A stretch of DNA of 64,000 nucleotides from Pseudoscardovia suis (GCF_002797875.1 NZ_PGFC01000001.1:310001-374000); one strand, 5' to 3'; positions 46,382 to 55,810 are shown, counted from the first letter of the stretch. Notes: a model not told the origin generated them from the letters alone. Made by a program: numbers and translations.

Positions 46382-48703
46382 ATGGCGGAACCGCACAACC
46401 TTACAGACCATCACACCATCGACCACACCACCGACCGCACCACCCATGCGAGCAGCCTTGCCGGGCACGCAGACAAGCCCGCCGGGAACAACGAGCTGAA
46501 ACACGAGACAGGCCACGGGATGCACGAAGAAATACAGCACGAGGCGCATAACGAGATGCGCCGTGAGACGCATCATGCCGGCCATTCATCCCACTCCGGC
46601 CATTGCGGCAACGGACACCGGCGCGGCATCGCGGCACTGTTCGACCGGCATGACTCGACCGTGGATTTCGAGGAAGGCGACGGCGACGCGCTAGCCCCAG
46701 TCACCGAGCAGACGGCACCAGGCTCCGCGGACAGCTGCTGCTGTCACAGCGACGGCGCTCGCGTCGTCTTCATCGGCAACCCCAATGTCGGCAAGTCATC
46801 CTTGTTCAACGCCATGCTCGGCATGCATGCCAAGGTCATGAACGCGCCCGGCACGACGGTCCTGCTGGAGCACGGCACATACCGTTACGTGCCGCGGCAC
46901 GGTGACACGGCGGCTCTTGCACAGGAATGGGATTTCACCGATACGCCCGGCACGTATTCGTTGCTGCCCATGTCGCCTGACGAAGAGGTCGCGGTCGAAG
47001 CGGCCACGGGAGCAAAAGGACATCCGCAACCAGACCTCATCGTGGCAGCGATTGACGCGACGAACCTGTCCCGTTCGCTGTACTTCCTCGCCCAAGTGCT
47101 CGAACTTGGCAGGCCGACCGTAGTGGCGCTGACGATGACGGACCTTGCCGCCAAGCAGGGCACGCCTGTCGATGCAGCCCGGTTGCAACGCGCCTTGGAC
47201 GGCGTGCCCGTGGTCGCCGTCGACGGACGTGTGGGCGAGGGCTGCGATGAATTGGCGGACGCGATCGCCGGCGCATTGGAATCCGGCACGCCGATGCCAC
47301 GCGGTCTTGCCGAGCGGCCGGTAGCTGGTCTCACGATGCGGCAATGGGTGCGTTCGCGCAGCGACGAACGTTTCGAATGGGCGGCACGCGTGCTGTCCGA
47401 TGTCGGCATGGGCAGCGAGAGCGGGCTGACGCTGTCCGACCGCATTGACAAGGTGCTGCTCCATCCGGTGTGGGGCATCGTCGTGTTCCTCATCGTTATG
47501 TTCGCGGTGTTCCAGGCAACCACCACGCTTGCCGGCCCCGCGCAGGATTGGTTCGACGTGACCGTGCGCGGCTGGTGCGAGACCGGGATCGATTGGGTCT
47601 TCGGCTTGTTCGGGCCGGGCGCGTCGGACGGCTGGTTCCATTCCCTCATCGTCAACGGACTGCTCGACGGCATCATCACCGTCGCCACGTTCATCCCACC
47701 GATGGGCATCATGTTCATACTGCTGTCCCTCTTGGAGGACTGCGGGTATTTGGCGCGCGCGGCTTTCGTCATGGACCGCGCCATGAGGGCACTCGGATTG
47801 GACGGCCGTGCGTTCCTGCCCATAGTCGTCGGCTTTGGCTGCAATCTTCCCGGCCTGGCTGCCACGCGCACACTGCCGGATTCCCGCCAGCGAGTGCTCG
47901 TGGGCATGCTCATTCCGTTCGCATCCTGCTCCGCGCGCCTCTCCGTGTATCTGGTGCTGGCCTATGCGTTCTTTGAACAGTACGCAGGGCTCGTCGTCTT
48001 CCTCATGTACGTCATGTCGATTCTCGTGATTCTCCTGGTGGGGCTGGTGCTCAAGCACACTGCGTTCCGAAGCCTCGCCCCGGAGCCATTCGTCATGAGC
48101 CTGCCGCCATACCAGTACCCGCGCGCCATCGCGCTGGTGCGCACCGTGGTGGGGCGCCTCTGGGGATTCCTCACCGGCGCCAGCTCGATCATCATCTCGA
48201 CGATCCTCGTGCTGTGGCTGCTCGAAGGCATTCCGCTCGCTGGTGCCGCCGGTGGCTTCGGGACAGTGGAGGACGTGCACGATTCCGCATACGGTGCCGT
48301 CGCGGACGCTGTGGCGCCTGTGTTCAAGCCGGCAGGCTTCGGCGACTGGCATGCTTCGGCGGCTCTCATCACCGGATTCGTCGCGAAGGAAGTCGTGGTG
48401 GGCGCCATGAGCCAGTCCTACAGCATTGAGCAGTCCGATGACGAGAGCGAGGCGCAGGAAGGCCAAGGCGCACTCGGCGCGGCGTTGAGGCAGGACTTCG
48501 ACGAGTCTTCCGGCGGCCATGGGCGTGCCGCCGCCGTGGCGTTCCTGCTGTTCGTGCTCGCCTACACGCCCTGTCTTGCGACGGTGGCGGAATTGAGGCG
48601 CCAGTTCGGCGGCAAGGTGGCGGCAGCCACTGTGGGCATTGGTCTCATCGTCGCCTACATGCTGGCGGTCATAGCCTTTCAGACGCTCAGGCTCGTGCTA
48701 TGA
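46382..48703 (+). CDS. feoB: FeoB iron(II) transporter with a histidine-rich N-terminus
   Basis: 773 residues from the ATG at 46382, seven bases after AGGAGG. Residues 1-81 contain 17 histidines, an unusual metal-binding extension, and SCCCH follows at about 122. The G domain starts with G1 GNPNVGKSS at about residue 132; APGTTV (G2) and DTPGTYSLLP (G3) follow. G4 reads TMTD instead of the usual NMxD. The membrane part has the Gate signatures MGIMFILLSLLEDCGYLARA and VVGFGCNLPGLAATR, then ALITGFVAKEVVVG and the late AYTPCLAT. It moves Fe2+ into the cell. It is flanked by feoA and the feoC-like gene in one operon. Confidence 0.96.
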   Translation: MAEPHNLTDHHTIDHTTDRTTHASSLAGHADKPAGNNELKHETGHGMHEEIQHEAHNEMRRETHHAGHSSHSGHCGNGHRRGIAALFDRHDSTVDFEEGDGDALAPVTEQTAPGSADSCCCHSDGARVVFIGNPNVGKSSLFNAMLGMHAKVMNAPGTTVLLEHGTYRYVPRHGDTAALAQEWDFTDTPGTYSLLPMSPDEEVAVEAATGAKGHPQPDLIVAAIDATNLSRSLYFLAQVLELGRPTVVALTMTDLAAKQGTPVDAARLQRALDGVPVVAVDGRVGEGCDELADAIAGALESGTPMPRGLAERPVAGLTMRQWVRSRSDERFEWAARVLSDVGMGSESGLTLSDRIDKVLLHPVWGIVVFLIVMFAVFQATTTLAGPAQDWFDVTVRGWCETGIDWVFGLFGPGASDGWFHSLIVNGLLDGIITVATFIPPMGIMFILLSLLEDCGYLARAAFVMDRAMRALGLDGRAFLPIVVGFGCNLPGLAATRTLPDSRQRVLVGMLIPFASCSARLSVYLVLAYAFFEQYAGLVVFLMYVMSILVILLVGLVLKHTAFRSLAPEPFVMSLPPYQYPRAIALVRTVVGRLWGFLTGASSIIISTILVLWLLEGIPLAGAAGGFGTVEDVHDSAYGAVADAVAPVFKPAGFGDWHASAALITGFVAKEVVVGAMSQSYSIEQSDDESEAQEGQGALGAALRQDFDESSGGHGRAAAVAFLLFVLAYTPCLATVAELRRQFGGKVAAATVGIGLIVAYMLAVIAFQTLRLVL

Positions 48704-48714
48704 GGGGAGAGGCG

Positions 48715-48954
48715 ATGAACTCTCAGGAATGGGCTTCACGGCAATGGGCCCTCAGACAAGGGATGGCAAGGCAAGGGTCAACAAGGCAAGGGGCAGTAAG
48801 GCACAGACCGACAATGCAGAGGCCGGCAAGATACAGACCGGCAAGGTGCGGACCGGCAAAGCAAGGACCGGCAAAGCAAGGACCGGCAAAGCAAGGACCG
48901 ACAAGACACAGACCGACAAGACACAGACCGACAAGACAAGGAGCGGCAGCATGA
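48715..48954 (+). CDS. Repeat-peptide open reading frame coupled to feoC
   Basis: 79 residues from an ATG with GAGGGGAGAGG upstream, 11 bases after the feoB stop. After MNSQEWASRQWALRQGMARQ the protein is only Arg/Pro/Gln/Ala/Gly repeats (GPAKQ, PTRHR) encoded by 15-bp units. Its stop overlaps the feoC start codon as ATGA, the pattern of translational coupling. The same DNA is open in the feoC frame too, because the period is a multiple of three. It may be a leader whose translation sets feoC expression, or simply expanded repeat DNA. Confidence 0.4.
   Translation: MNSQEWASRQWALRQGMARQGSTRQGAVRHRPTMQRPARYRPARCGPAKQGPAKQGPAKQGPTRHRPTRHRPTRQGAAA
48810..48944 (+). repeat. 15-bp minisatellite between feoB and feoC (nine units)
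   Basis: Units such as GGCAAAGCAAGGACC (three exact copies) and GACAAGACACAGACC (two exact copies) run without gaps; less regular copies extend left to about 48763. Confidence 0.93.
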
Positions 48955-49283
48955 AAAACATGATCGGAACCTTGCTCCCTGGCATGCGGCGCGCACGCGG
49001 CACAGACGGCTTTCGCCCCACTCGGCAGCCGGCGCAAGGCCATGGCGAAGGAATCGTCCCCGCGATCCTTGCCTTGGCATGTGACGGCAGCACGATGGTG
49101 GACATCGCATCCGCCGTGGGCATGCCCGTGGCTTTCGTGCGGCAGGTCATCGAATCCGCCGCGGAGGATGGCAGAATCGACGTCGCCTCGTGGCGGGGCA
49201 CGTGCGCATCCGGCACATGCACACCGCAACCTACGTCACTGCTGTGCGCGGGATGCCCATTCCGCCCGCGTGATTCGCACTGA
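48951..49283 (+). CDS. feoC: FeoC-like winged-helix protein with a four-cysteine motif
   Basis: 110 residues from the ATG at 48951, which has AAGGAG seven bases upstream. The middle is a small winged helix (IVPAILALACDGSTMVDIAS and VAFVRQVIESAAEDGRID). The C-terminus carries Cys-x4-Cys-x8-Cys-x2-Cys within GTCASGTCTPQ and LLCAGCPF. Enterobacterial FeoC has the same fold and four cysteines that bind an Fe-S cluster, with the x2 and x8 spacings in the opposite order. It probably senses iron or oxygen and controls feo expression or FeoB stability. It is third in the operon. Confidence 0.75.
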   Translation: MKNMIGTLLPGMRRARGTDGFRPTRQPAQGHGEGIVPAILALACDGSTMVDIASAVGMPVAFVRQVIESAAEDGRIDVASWRGTCASGTCTPQPTSLLCAGCPFRPRDSH

Positions 49284-49289
49284 TTCATT

Positions 49290-49327
49290 GTGCACACATC
49301 ACAAAAGCGTGCGCACATCACAAAGGC
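49290..49327. promoter_or_regulatory. 19-bp direct repeat upstream of the acyltransferase
   Basis: GTGCACACATCACAAAAGC and GTGCGCACATCACAAAGGC abut each other, differing at two positions. The block lies about 90 bases before the acyltransferase start and may bind a regulator. Confidence 0.45.
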
Positions 49328-49416
49328 ACCCACATCGTCAGGCGAATGAGATACAGTGTCACATCGCCCACAGGTAAAGAGACCGTCGCCATACGACGGG
49401 GGAGAGGCTCGTTGCA

Positions 49417-51564
49417 GTGCAGAAAGCAATGAAGAAAGGCGCTCAGCCGTCATCGCATATCAAGGGGATTGATGGCCTTAAAGGGCTGGCGATCATCGCA
49501 ATCATCCTCTATCATCTGCGCATGCCGGGGCTGTCAGGGGGATTCGTCGGGGTCGAGCTCTTCTTCGTCATTTCAGGCTACCTGACGACCCGCAGCATCT
49601 TGGTGCGTCGTGGCAAAGGCGTGCCGCATTCCACCCGCACGTTCTATGTGCGGCGTTTGCGCCGTTTGTATCCCACGCTTGCGCTCGCGACCCTCTCCAC
49701 GCTGTGCCTTGCCGCTGTTCTCTGCCGCCAGGCCTTGGTCGGTGCGTTCCCTCATGCTATTGGAGCGTTGACGTTCTCGTACAACTGGGTTGATATCGCC
49801 CAAGGGTCAAGCTACTTCTCGGCCACCGTGCCCGAACCTTTGAAAAACGTGTGGTACGTGGCAGTGCTGGCGCAGTTCCTGCTCATCTGCCCGTGGCTGG
49901 TCGCGCTCTTGGCGCGCATCGGAGGCGTGGACGGCAAACGCTCCGATGCTGCGGATACAGGTGCGGACAGTCGTCGAAAAGGCTCCCCGCAGACAGTTGG
50001 CGTGGAAGGCGCCGCCGTCACAAGTGGCCAGACGGTCTCATGGGTCGCGCGCGTACGCCGCGCAATTCCCGTCGTCGTTCTTATCCTGCTTGCCGCTGTG
50101 AGCGCAGCCGGCATGATCGTGCTCTACGTTCCCGGATCCGACCCCACGCGCGTGTACTACGGCACCGATACGCATTGCTTCGCCCTGCTGCTCGGCATGG
50201 CGTTCGCATGGCATGCCCACGGCCGCCAGCGCACACCCGCCGATGCACGCACCCGATACACGCAGCAGCTTGTCGGATGGACCGGCCTGGCGGTGCTCGC
50301 ACTGTGCGTGGCCGGATGCTCCAATGGCTTGGTGGCGTTCCGCGGTGGTCTGCTTGTGGGCGCCATCACATCCGTGGCTCTTTTCCAAGGCATTCTGACG
50401 CCTGGAACCCGTTTGGAGTCCTTCGCATCGTGTGCGCCGCTCGTGTGGCTGGGCAGACATTCCTACGGGCTCTACCTGTGGCATTACCCGCTGTATACCA
50501 TCGCCGCAGCGGCTTTTGCGTCGTATCTGAAGGCGGCGTGGTGGCATGAGGCGCTTGTGTGTGTGGCTGTCGTCGCACTGGCGATGGCTCTGACATGGAT
50601 TGGTGACCACGTTTTTGCCACGCCCATAGCCTCCCGTGGATTCCACCGTTTCTTCATCTCCGACCAAGCGTGGTCCGGGCCGGTGGCATGCCTGAAGACA
50701 GGGAGCGCAATCGCCGTGGTGCTTGTTCTGACGTACGGTTCGGGCTTCGCGCTGGCCTGTGCGCCACGCTTGGGCGAAACCGAGGCGGTGCTGAGGGCTG
50801 ACGGACAGTTGGCGCAGCACTCACAGCTGCTTGCCCAGGATTCCCAACCCCAGTCATCGTCCCAGTCCTCGCCGATGTCGGATGCGTTCAACCAGCAGAT
50901 TGCTGCAGACGCGCAAATCCAGCAGAAGAAGACCGATGAGCGTGACGCCGCGGCACAAGCGGCGCTCGAAAAACAGGTCAAGGAGGCGCAGCAAGCGAAG
51001 CAGCTCGCCGAGGAGCGGGCCCGCAAAGCACAGGAGGCCATTAGCGATCCTGCGGTGCTTCAGCAGATGCCTTCCGGCGACCAGATGTCGATGGTCGGCG
51101 ATTCCGTGATGCTCGGCGCATCCCCGTCCATATTGGCGAAGTTCCCCGGAGCATACATCGACGCGCAGGTTTCCAGGCATGTCGGCGATGGTCTGACCAT
51201 CATCTCATCGCTTGCATCAGCGGGAACCCTGCGTCCGTGGCTGGTCGTGGGGCTTGGCACGAACGGAATGGTCACCGCGCAGGACATCGCTGCCATCGAC
51301 TCGGCGATGGGGCAGGGGCACAACCTGGTTCTCGTCACCGGTTATGCCGACCGTTCATGGATTGCGCCGAGCAACCAGGCGGTCGCCGATTACGCCGCCG
51401 CGCATTCCGACCATGTGCTCGTGGCGGATTGGGACACTGCAATCGGCGGGCACACGGACCTGCTGCTTTCCGACGGATTCCATCCCACGGAACCGGCCGG
51501 AGGCGACCTCTACGCCCAGACGTTGTATGATTCGATCGCGCTGTGGCTTAAAAACAAGGGCTGA
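49417..51564 (+). CDS. OatA-like membrane acyltransferase with C-terminal SGNH-type domain
   Basis: 715 residues if the GTG at 49417 is used (GGGGGAG upstream); an ATG four codons later is possible. Residues 10-440 are an acyltransferase-3 domain of about 10 helices beginning IDGLKGLAIIAIILYHLRMP and GGFVGVELFFVISGYL with the conserved histidine, then RRLRRLYPTL. After a coiled-coil linker (DERDAAAQAALEKQVKEAQQ) an extracellular SGNH-like domain follows: GDSVMLGAS with the serine, VGLGTNG with the asparagine block, and SDGFHPTEPAG with the Asp-x-x-His pair. This is the layout of peptidoglycan O-acetyltransferase OatA and related enzymes. The acceptor (peptidoglycan or another surface glycan) is inferred. 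Confidence 0.85.
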   Translation: MQKAMKKGAQPSSHIKGIDGLKGLAIIAIILYHLRMPGLSGGFVGVELFFVISGYLTTRSILVRRGKGVPHSTRTFYVRRLRRLYPTLALATLSTLCLAAVLCRQALVGAFPHAIGALTFSYNWVDIAQGSSYFSATVPEPLKNVWYVAVLAQFLLICPWLVALLARIGGVDGKRSDAADTGADSRRKGSPQTVGVEGAAVTSGQTVSWVARVRRAIPVVVLILLAAVSAAGMIVLYVPGSDPTRVYYGTDTHCFALLLGMAFAWHAHGRQRTPADARTRYTQQLVGWTGLAVLALCVAGCSNGLVAFRGGLLVGAITSVALFQGILTPGTRLESFASCAPLVWLGRHSYGLYLWHYPLYTIAAAAFASYLKAAWWHEALVCVAVVALAMALTWIGDHVFATPIASRGFHRFFISDQAWSGPVACLKTGSAIAVVLVLTYGSGFALACAPRLGETEAVLRADGQLAQHSQLLAQDSQPQSSSQSSPMSDAFNQQIAADAQIQQKKTDERDAAAQAALEKQVKEAQQAKQLAEERARKAQEAISDPAVLQQMPSGDQMSMVGDSVMLGASPSILAKFPGAYIDAQVSRHVGDGLTIISSLASAGTLRPWLVVGLGTNGMVTAQDIAAIDSAMGQGHNLVLVTGYADRSWIAPSNQAVADYAAAHSDHVLVADWDTAIGGHTDLLLSDGFHPTEPAGGDLYAQTLYDSIALWLKNKG

Positions 51565-51737
51565 TTCTTGTTCACACCTATGCGTGGCCGGACCGCCGTC
51601 GCAGTGACCTGAATCGTCACGTGCGACACCATCATCACTTGCCGAACCATAGTCTTCCGTAATCATCATTGATGCGACTTCATCTACATAACTTCACTGA
51701 AACGACCGTTTCCCAACCGCTGACCAATCGAGGGACC

Positions 51738-54731
51738 ATGCCAATCGATACCACAGAACCCGCCGTTATCCGTCGCAGCGCCGAAGAACTGCTTGATGGG
51801 CTGAACCCCCAACAGTCCGAAGCCGTGCAATACTCGGGTCCCGCACTGCTCATCGGCGCGGGCGCAGGGTCGGGCAAGACGCGCGTGCTCACCCGCCGCA
51901 TCGCATGGGCATTGAGCCAGTGGAACGCCTGGCCAAGCCAGATCCTGGCCATCACGTTCACCAACAAGGCGGCGCGCGAGATGAAAGATCGTCTCGAAAC
52001 GCTCATCGGGCCGGCCGCCCAGCGCATGTGGGTGTCGACGTTCCACTCGGCATGCGTGCGCATGCTGCGCCGCGACGGCGAGGCAGTGGGACTGAACCGG
52101 TCGTTCACCATCTACGATCAGGCCGACAGCATTCGACTGATGCGCACGATCGAGCAGGAGCATGGTCTCGACCCCAAGCGCGTCAAGCCGCGTGACGTGC
52201 TCTCGGCGATCTCGGACTGCAAGAACGAGCTCAAGGGGTGGCGCATGCAGCTCAAGGAGTATGCGCCGGACTACAAGCCCGGGCAGCCGTCCAACCTGGG
52301 GCATCTGGAGCCGGGCGACATGCTCAACGCCTGCCTGTATGCCGAATACCAGCGCCGGCTCGAGGCAGCAAACTCCGTGGACTTCGACGACCTCATCATG
52401 CGCACCGTGCAGATGCTCCAGGTCGACCCCCAGGCGGCCGCCTATTATCGGCACAAGTTCCGTTACATCTTCGTCGACGAATACCAAGACACGAACCATG
52501 CGCAATACGTGCTCGTCCGTGAACTTTCCGGCGTTGACACCACCTCCGGCGCCTCCGGCGTCGCAGGCGCTGCTGGTGCAGCCGGTGCCGCTCATGCCGC
52601 CGGAACGCAATACATGCAGCTCAGCCCACAGCCACAGCAGGCCCAGCCCAACTGGGTCACGGTCGTCGGCGATTCCGACCAGTCCATCTACGCGTTCCGC
52701 GGGGCGGACATCCACAACATCCTCGACTTCGAGAAGGATTTCCCCAACGCCAAGACCGTCATGCTCGAGCAGAACTACCGTTCCACACAGACGATCCTCG
52801 ACGCTGCAAACGCCGTCATCTCCAAGAACGCCGGACGCACGCCCAAGAAACTATGGACGCAGGAAGGAGCGGGAAGCCCCATCGTCGGATACGCCGCCGA
52901 CGACGACCTGCAGGAGGCGCAATGGGTCGCCGGCGAAATCGCCCGGCTTGTCGCGGAGGATGGCTTCACCTACGGCGACATCGCCATCATGTACCGCGCC
53001 AACGCGCAGTCGCGCCGCTTCGAGGAAGCCTTCATCAACGCCGGCATACCCTATCAGCTCATCGGCGGCACACGCTTCTACGAACGCAAGGAAGTCAAGG
53101 ATTCCATCGCCTACCTGCAGTGCATCACCAACCCCAGCGACGACGTGAGTATGCGGCGCATCCTCAACGTGCCCAAGAGAGGCCTGGGGGAGCGCGCCGA
53201 AGCGCTCGTCGCCGATTACGCGCAGACACAGGGCATCACCTTCTGGCAGGCACTCGGCAACACCGAGCAAATCCCGGGAATGACGACACGCATGGCCAAC
53301 CCCCTGCATGCATTCCGTAGCATGATGGAGGACCTGATCGCCTACGCCGCCGAACACGACGCCAACCCCAGCGACATCGTGGCGCACGTGCTGCAGACAA
53401 GCGGCATCATCGACGAACTGCGCAAAGCCAAGGACGAGCAGGAACAAGGCCGCGTCGAAAACCTCTCGCAGCTGCAATCCGTCGCCGCCGAATACGAACA
53501 GAACACCCCCGATTCCTCGCTCGCGGGATTCCTCGAATCCGTGGCACTCGTCGCCGACTCCGACCAGCTGCCCGACGAAGGCGAGCAGCGCGGTTCCGTC
53601 ACACTCATGACTCTGCACACGTCCAAGGGCCTCGAATACCCCGTCGTGTTCCTCGTCGGCATGGAGGAAGGCACCTTCCCGCATTCACGCGCAATGGACA
53701 ACGTGACCGAAATGGCTGAGGAACGCCGCCTTGCCTACGTGGGCATCACCCGTGCTCGCAAGAGGCTATACGTCACGCGAGCGGGGGAGCGCACGCAATG
53801 GGGCAAGGCAGAGACCATGCTTCCCAGCGAGTTCCTCGACGACATCCCCGACAAGCTCATCGATTGGAAACGCAAGGAGACATCCGTCGAAAGCGGGGAA
53901 AGCGAATTCGGTGAGTTCGGCGGATTCCAAGGCTTCGGCGGCTTTGGCGGCTCGCGCAGCTTTGACGGATTCGATGGTTCGTCTTCACGCGGCGCTTCCC
54001 GAGGCGGATCGCACGGACGGTGGGGCGCTCGCTCGGGCGGCGCGAGCACAGGCTCGGGCGGTTCGTCGCGCAACTGGCGTGATGGCGCTCGCGGCGAGCG
54101 AGCGTTTGGCGCCAGTGGTGATGATTACGGCTTTGATTCCGATTACCCGTTCGACGATGACGATTACTCGACCTTTGGCGCCGCATCCTTTGGCGGATCC
54201 TCGGACTCGCGCTCGGGTTCGCGGGGCAGGTCATATGACGGTTCGTCAAATGATTTCGGTTCGCGCGGATCTTCCTACCGCTCTTCGCGCAGCTCTTCCT
54301 ATGGGTCTGCCGGATCTTCCTACGGTTCTGGCGATTCCGGTCGCCGCGGTTCCTCTCATTTCAGATACGGCACCCCTCAGGAAGGCTCCTCGTATCGCTC
54401 TGGGCGTTCGGGTTACGGCAACTCCGGATCCGGCAGCTCCGGATCCTACGGCTCGGGCTGCACGCGCAATGGCAAGGTCACGACGCGCCGCGTCCCGCGC
54501 CAAGCGCCGGGCACAGGCTCGACGGCCGCTTCCTCCGGTTCGTCCGCGCCCCGCAACGGCCTGAGCATCAGCGACCTGCACGTCGGCGACCTTGTCTCGC
54601 ACGATAAATTCGGCCTGGGCAAAATCATCTCGACCGAAGACAAGGGTGACAATTCCGTCGTGACCGTGGACTTCGGCTCTGATGGCATCAAGCGCCTCAT
54701 GCTCCGCATGGCACCAATGGAAAAGCTGTGA
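51738..54731 (+). CDS. pcrA: PcrA/UvrD-type DNA helicase with disordered insertions
   Basis: 997 residues from the ATG at 51738 after GAGGGA; upstream in-frame ATGs lack a ribosome site. All SF1A motifs are present: LNPQQSEAV, IGAGAGSGKTRVL, ITFTNKAAREMKDRL, VDEYQDTNHAQ, VGDSDQSIYAFRGAD, EQNYRSTQTIL, MTLHTSKGLEYPVVFLVGME and YVGITRARKRLYVTRA. An Ala/Gly-rich insertion of about 38 residues separates motifs II and III. About 220 residues of Gly/Ser/Arg repeats precede the C-terminal Tudor-like domain (VGDLVSHDKFGLGKI), which contacts RNA polymerase in PcrA. It acts in nucleotide excision repair and in clearing proteins from DNA. It is about a third longer than usual PcrA. Confidence 0.94.
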   Translation: MPIDTTEPAVIRRSAEELLDGLNPQQSEAVQYSGPALLIGAGAGSGKTRVLTRRIAWALSQWNAWPSQILAITFTNKAAREMKDRLETLIGPAAQRMWVSTFHSACVRMLRRDGEAVGLNRSFTIYDQADSIRLMRTIEQEHGLDPKRVKPRDVLSAISDCKNELKGWRMQLKEYAPDYKPGQPSNLGHLEPGDMLNACLYAEYQRRLEAANSVDFDDLIMRTVQMLQVDPQAAAYYRHKFRYIFVDEYQDTNHAQYVLVRELSGVDTTSGASGVAGAAGAAGAAHAAGTQYMQLSPQPQQAQPNWVTVVGDSDQSIYAFRGADIHNILDFEKDFPNAKTVMLEQNYRSTQTILDAANAVISKNAGRTPKKLWTQEGAGSPIVGYAADDDLQEAQWVAGEIARLVAEDGFTYGDIAIMYRANAQSRRFEEAFINAGIPYQLIGGTRFYERKEVKDSIAYLQCITNPSDDVSMRRILNVPKRGLGERAEALVADYAQTQGITFWQALGNTEQIPGMTTRMANPLHAFRSMMEDLIAYAAEHDANPSDIVAHVLQTSGIIDELRKAKDEQEQGRVENLSQLQSVAAEYEQNTPDSSLAGFLESVALVADSDQLPDEGEQRGSVTLMTLHTSKGLEYPVVFLVGMEEGTFPHSRAMDNVTEMAEERRLAYVGITRARKRLYVTRAGERTQWGKAETMLPSEFLDDIPDKLIDWKRKETSVESGESEFGEFGGFQGFGGFGGSRSFDGFDGSSSRGASRGGSHGRWGARSGGASTGSGGSSRNWRDGARGERAFGASGDDYGFDSDYPFDDDDYSTFGAASFGGSSDSRSGSRGRSYDGSSNDFGSRGSSYRSSRSSSYGSAGSSYGSGDSGRRGSSHFRYGTPQEGSSYRSGRSGYGNSGSGSSGSYGSGCTRNGKVTTRRVPRQAPGTGSTAASSGSSAPRNGLSISDLHVGDLVSHDKFGLGKIISTEDKGDNSVVTVDFGSDGIKRLMLRMAPMEKL

Positions 54732-54950
54732 TTCGCTGCGGTTGCGGACATCGCGGCCTGTGACTTGCCGACCTGTCGCGACTGGCGAGCGTGCCGTGTT
54801 CCGCAATCCACAACGCGTTTACTCTGCTGCCAGTTCGCCATCCTTGCGCCTGATGCAATCAAATCTGAGGTTCAATCCATGGCGCTATGTACTTCACAGG
54901 ACGCTATTTACTTCGCAACGGAGCCTGTGGCGTCAGTCGCCAAGAGGGTG

Positions 54951-55133
54951 TATGCTAGACGTTTGTGTGCGTAAGCACACTGTCTGGAGCCTTAGCCCAT
55001 CAATGGGTCGGCGGCGCAAGCCGTTCGTGCATGGCACGGTGAAGCATTGGAGAGGCTGGCTCGGCATTCGCCCGCATCTTTCGGGTGTCTGCCTGCGTTC
55101 AGACAACGACAGAATCAAAAGTTAGGAATACAG
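54951..55133 (+). promoter_or_regulatory. Leader of rpsD with stem-loops
   Basis: TATGCT (54951-54956) is a likely -10 box; I see no good -35. The leader then contains GTGTGC-GTAA-GCACAC (54965-54980), a GNRA-type capped hairpin. S4 often represses its own messages, so these may be its binding region. The first part of the gap, 54732-54950, shows nothing that I can name. Confidence 0.4.
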
Positions 55134-55760
55134 ATGACCAAAGTTCAGCGTGCTCGTCGTCAGGTGCGTCTTTCCCGCGCCCTCGGCATTGCGCTTACCC
55201 CCAAGGCCCAGCGTATCTTCGAGAAGCGCCCGTATGCTCCTGGTGAGCACGGCCGCACCCGTCGCCGCACCGAGTCCGATTACAGCGTGCGTCTGCGCGA
55301 GAAGCAGCGTCTGCGCGCACAGTACGGCGTGTCCGAGAAGCAGCTGCGCGCTGTGTATGATCGCTCCACCCGTACCGCTGGCCAGACCGGTTACGCAATG
55401 CTCCGCGAGCTCGAGACCCGTCTCGATGCCCTCGTGCTGCGCGCCGGCTTCGCTCGCACCACCGCCCAGGCACGCCAGTTCGTCGTGCACGGCCACATCC
55501 TCGTTGATGGCAACAAGGTCGATCGCCCCAGCTACCGTGTCAAGCCTGGCCAGACCATTCAGGTGCGCGCCAAGTCCCAGACCATGGAGCCCTTCGTGCA
55601 GGCCGCTGAAGGCGTGCACCGCGACGTTCTGCCCGCGGTTCCGGGCTACCTCGATGTGAACCTGCCCTCCCTCAAGGCTACGCTGACGCGTATCCCTGAG
55701 CCGGAAGAAATCCCGGTGCAGGTCAACATCCAGTACGTCGTCGAATACTACAGCCGCTGA
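55134..55760 (+). CDS. rpsD: 30S ribosomal protein S4
   Basis: 208 residues from the ATG at 55134 after TTAGGA. It has the S4 N-terminal domain without the zinc-binding cysteines (C-minus form), PYAPGEHGRTRRR, and the S4 RNA-binding domain LETRLDALVLRAGFARTTAQ with RQFVVHGHILVDG. S4 binds 16S rRNA early in assembly of the small subunit. It is a single-gene unit, as in other actinobacteria, with two terminators behind it. Confidence 0.98.
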   Translation: MTKVQRARRQVRLSRALGIALTPKAQRIFEKRPYAPGEHGRTRRRTESDYSVRLREKQRLRAQYGVSEKQLRAVYDRSTRTAGQTGYAMLRELETRLDALVLRAGFARTTAQARQFVVHGHILVDGNKVDRPSYRVKPGQTIQVRAKSQTMEPFVQAAEGVHRDVLPAVPGYLDVNLPSLKATLTRIPEPEEIPVQVNIQYVVEYYSR

Positions 55761-55767
55761 TCAGGCG

Positions 55768-55785
55768 CCCGCTCACGCGGGTTTT
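55768..55785 (+). terminator. Terminator 1 after rpsD
   Basis: CCCGC-TCAC-GCGGG followed by TTTT directly after the stop codon. Confidence 0.85.
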
Positions 55786-55810
55786 CTCACAGCCATACAT
55801 ACCGAAACGG

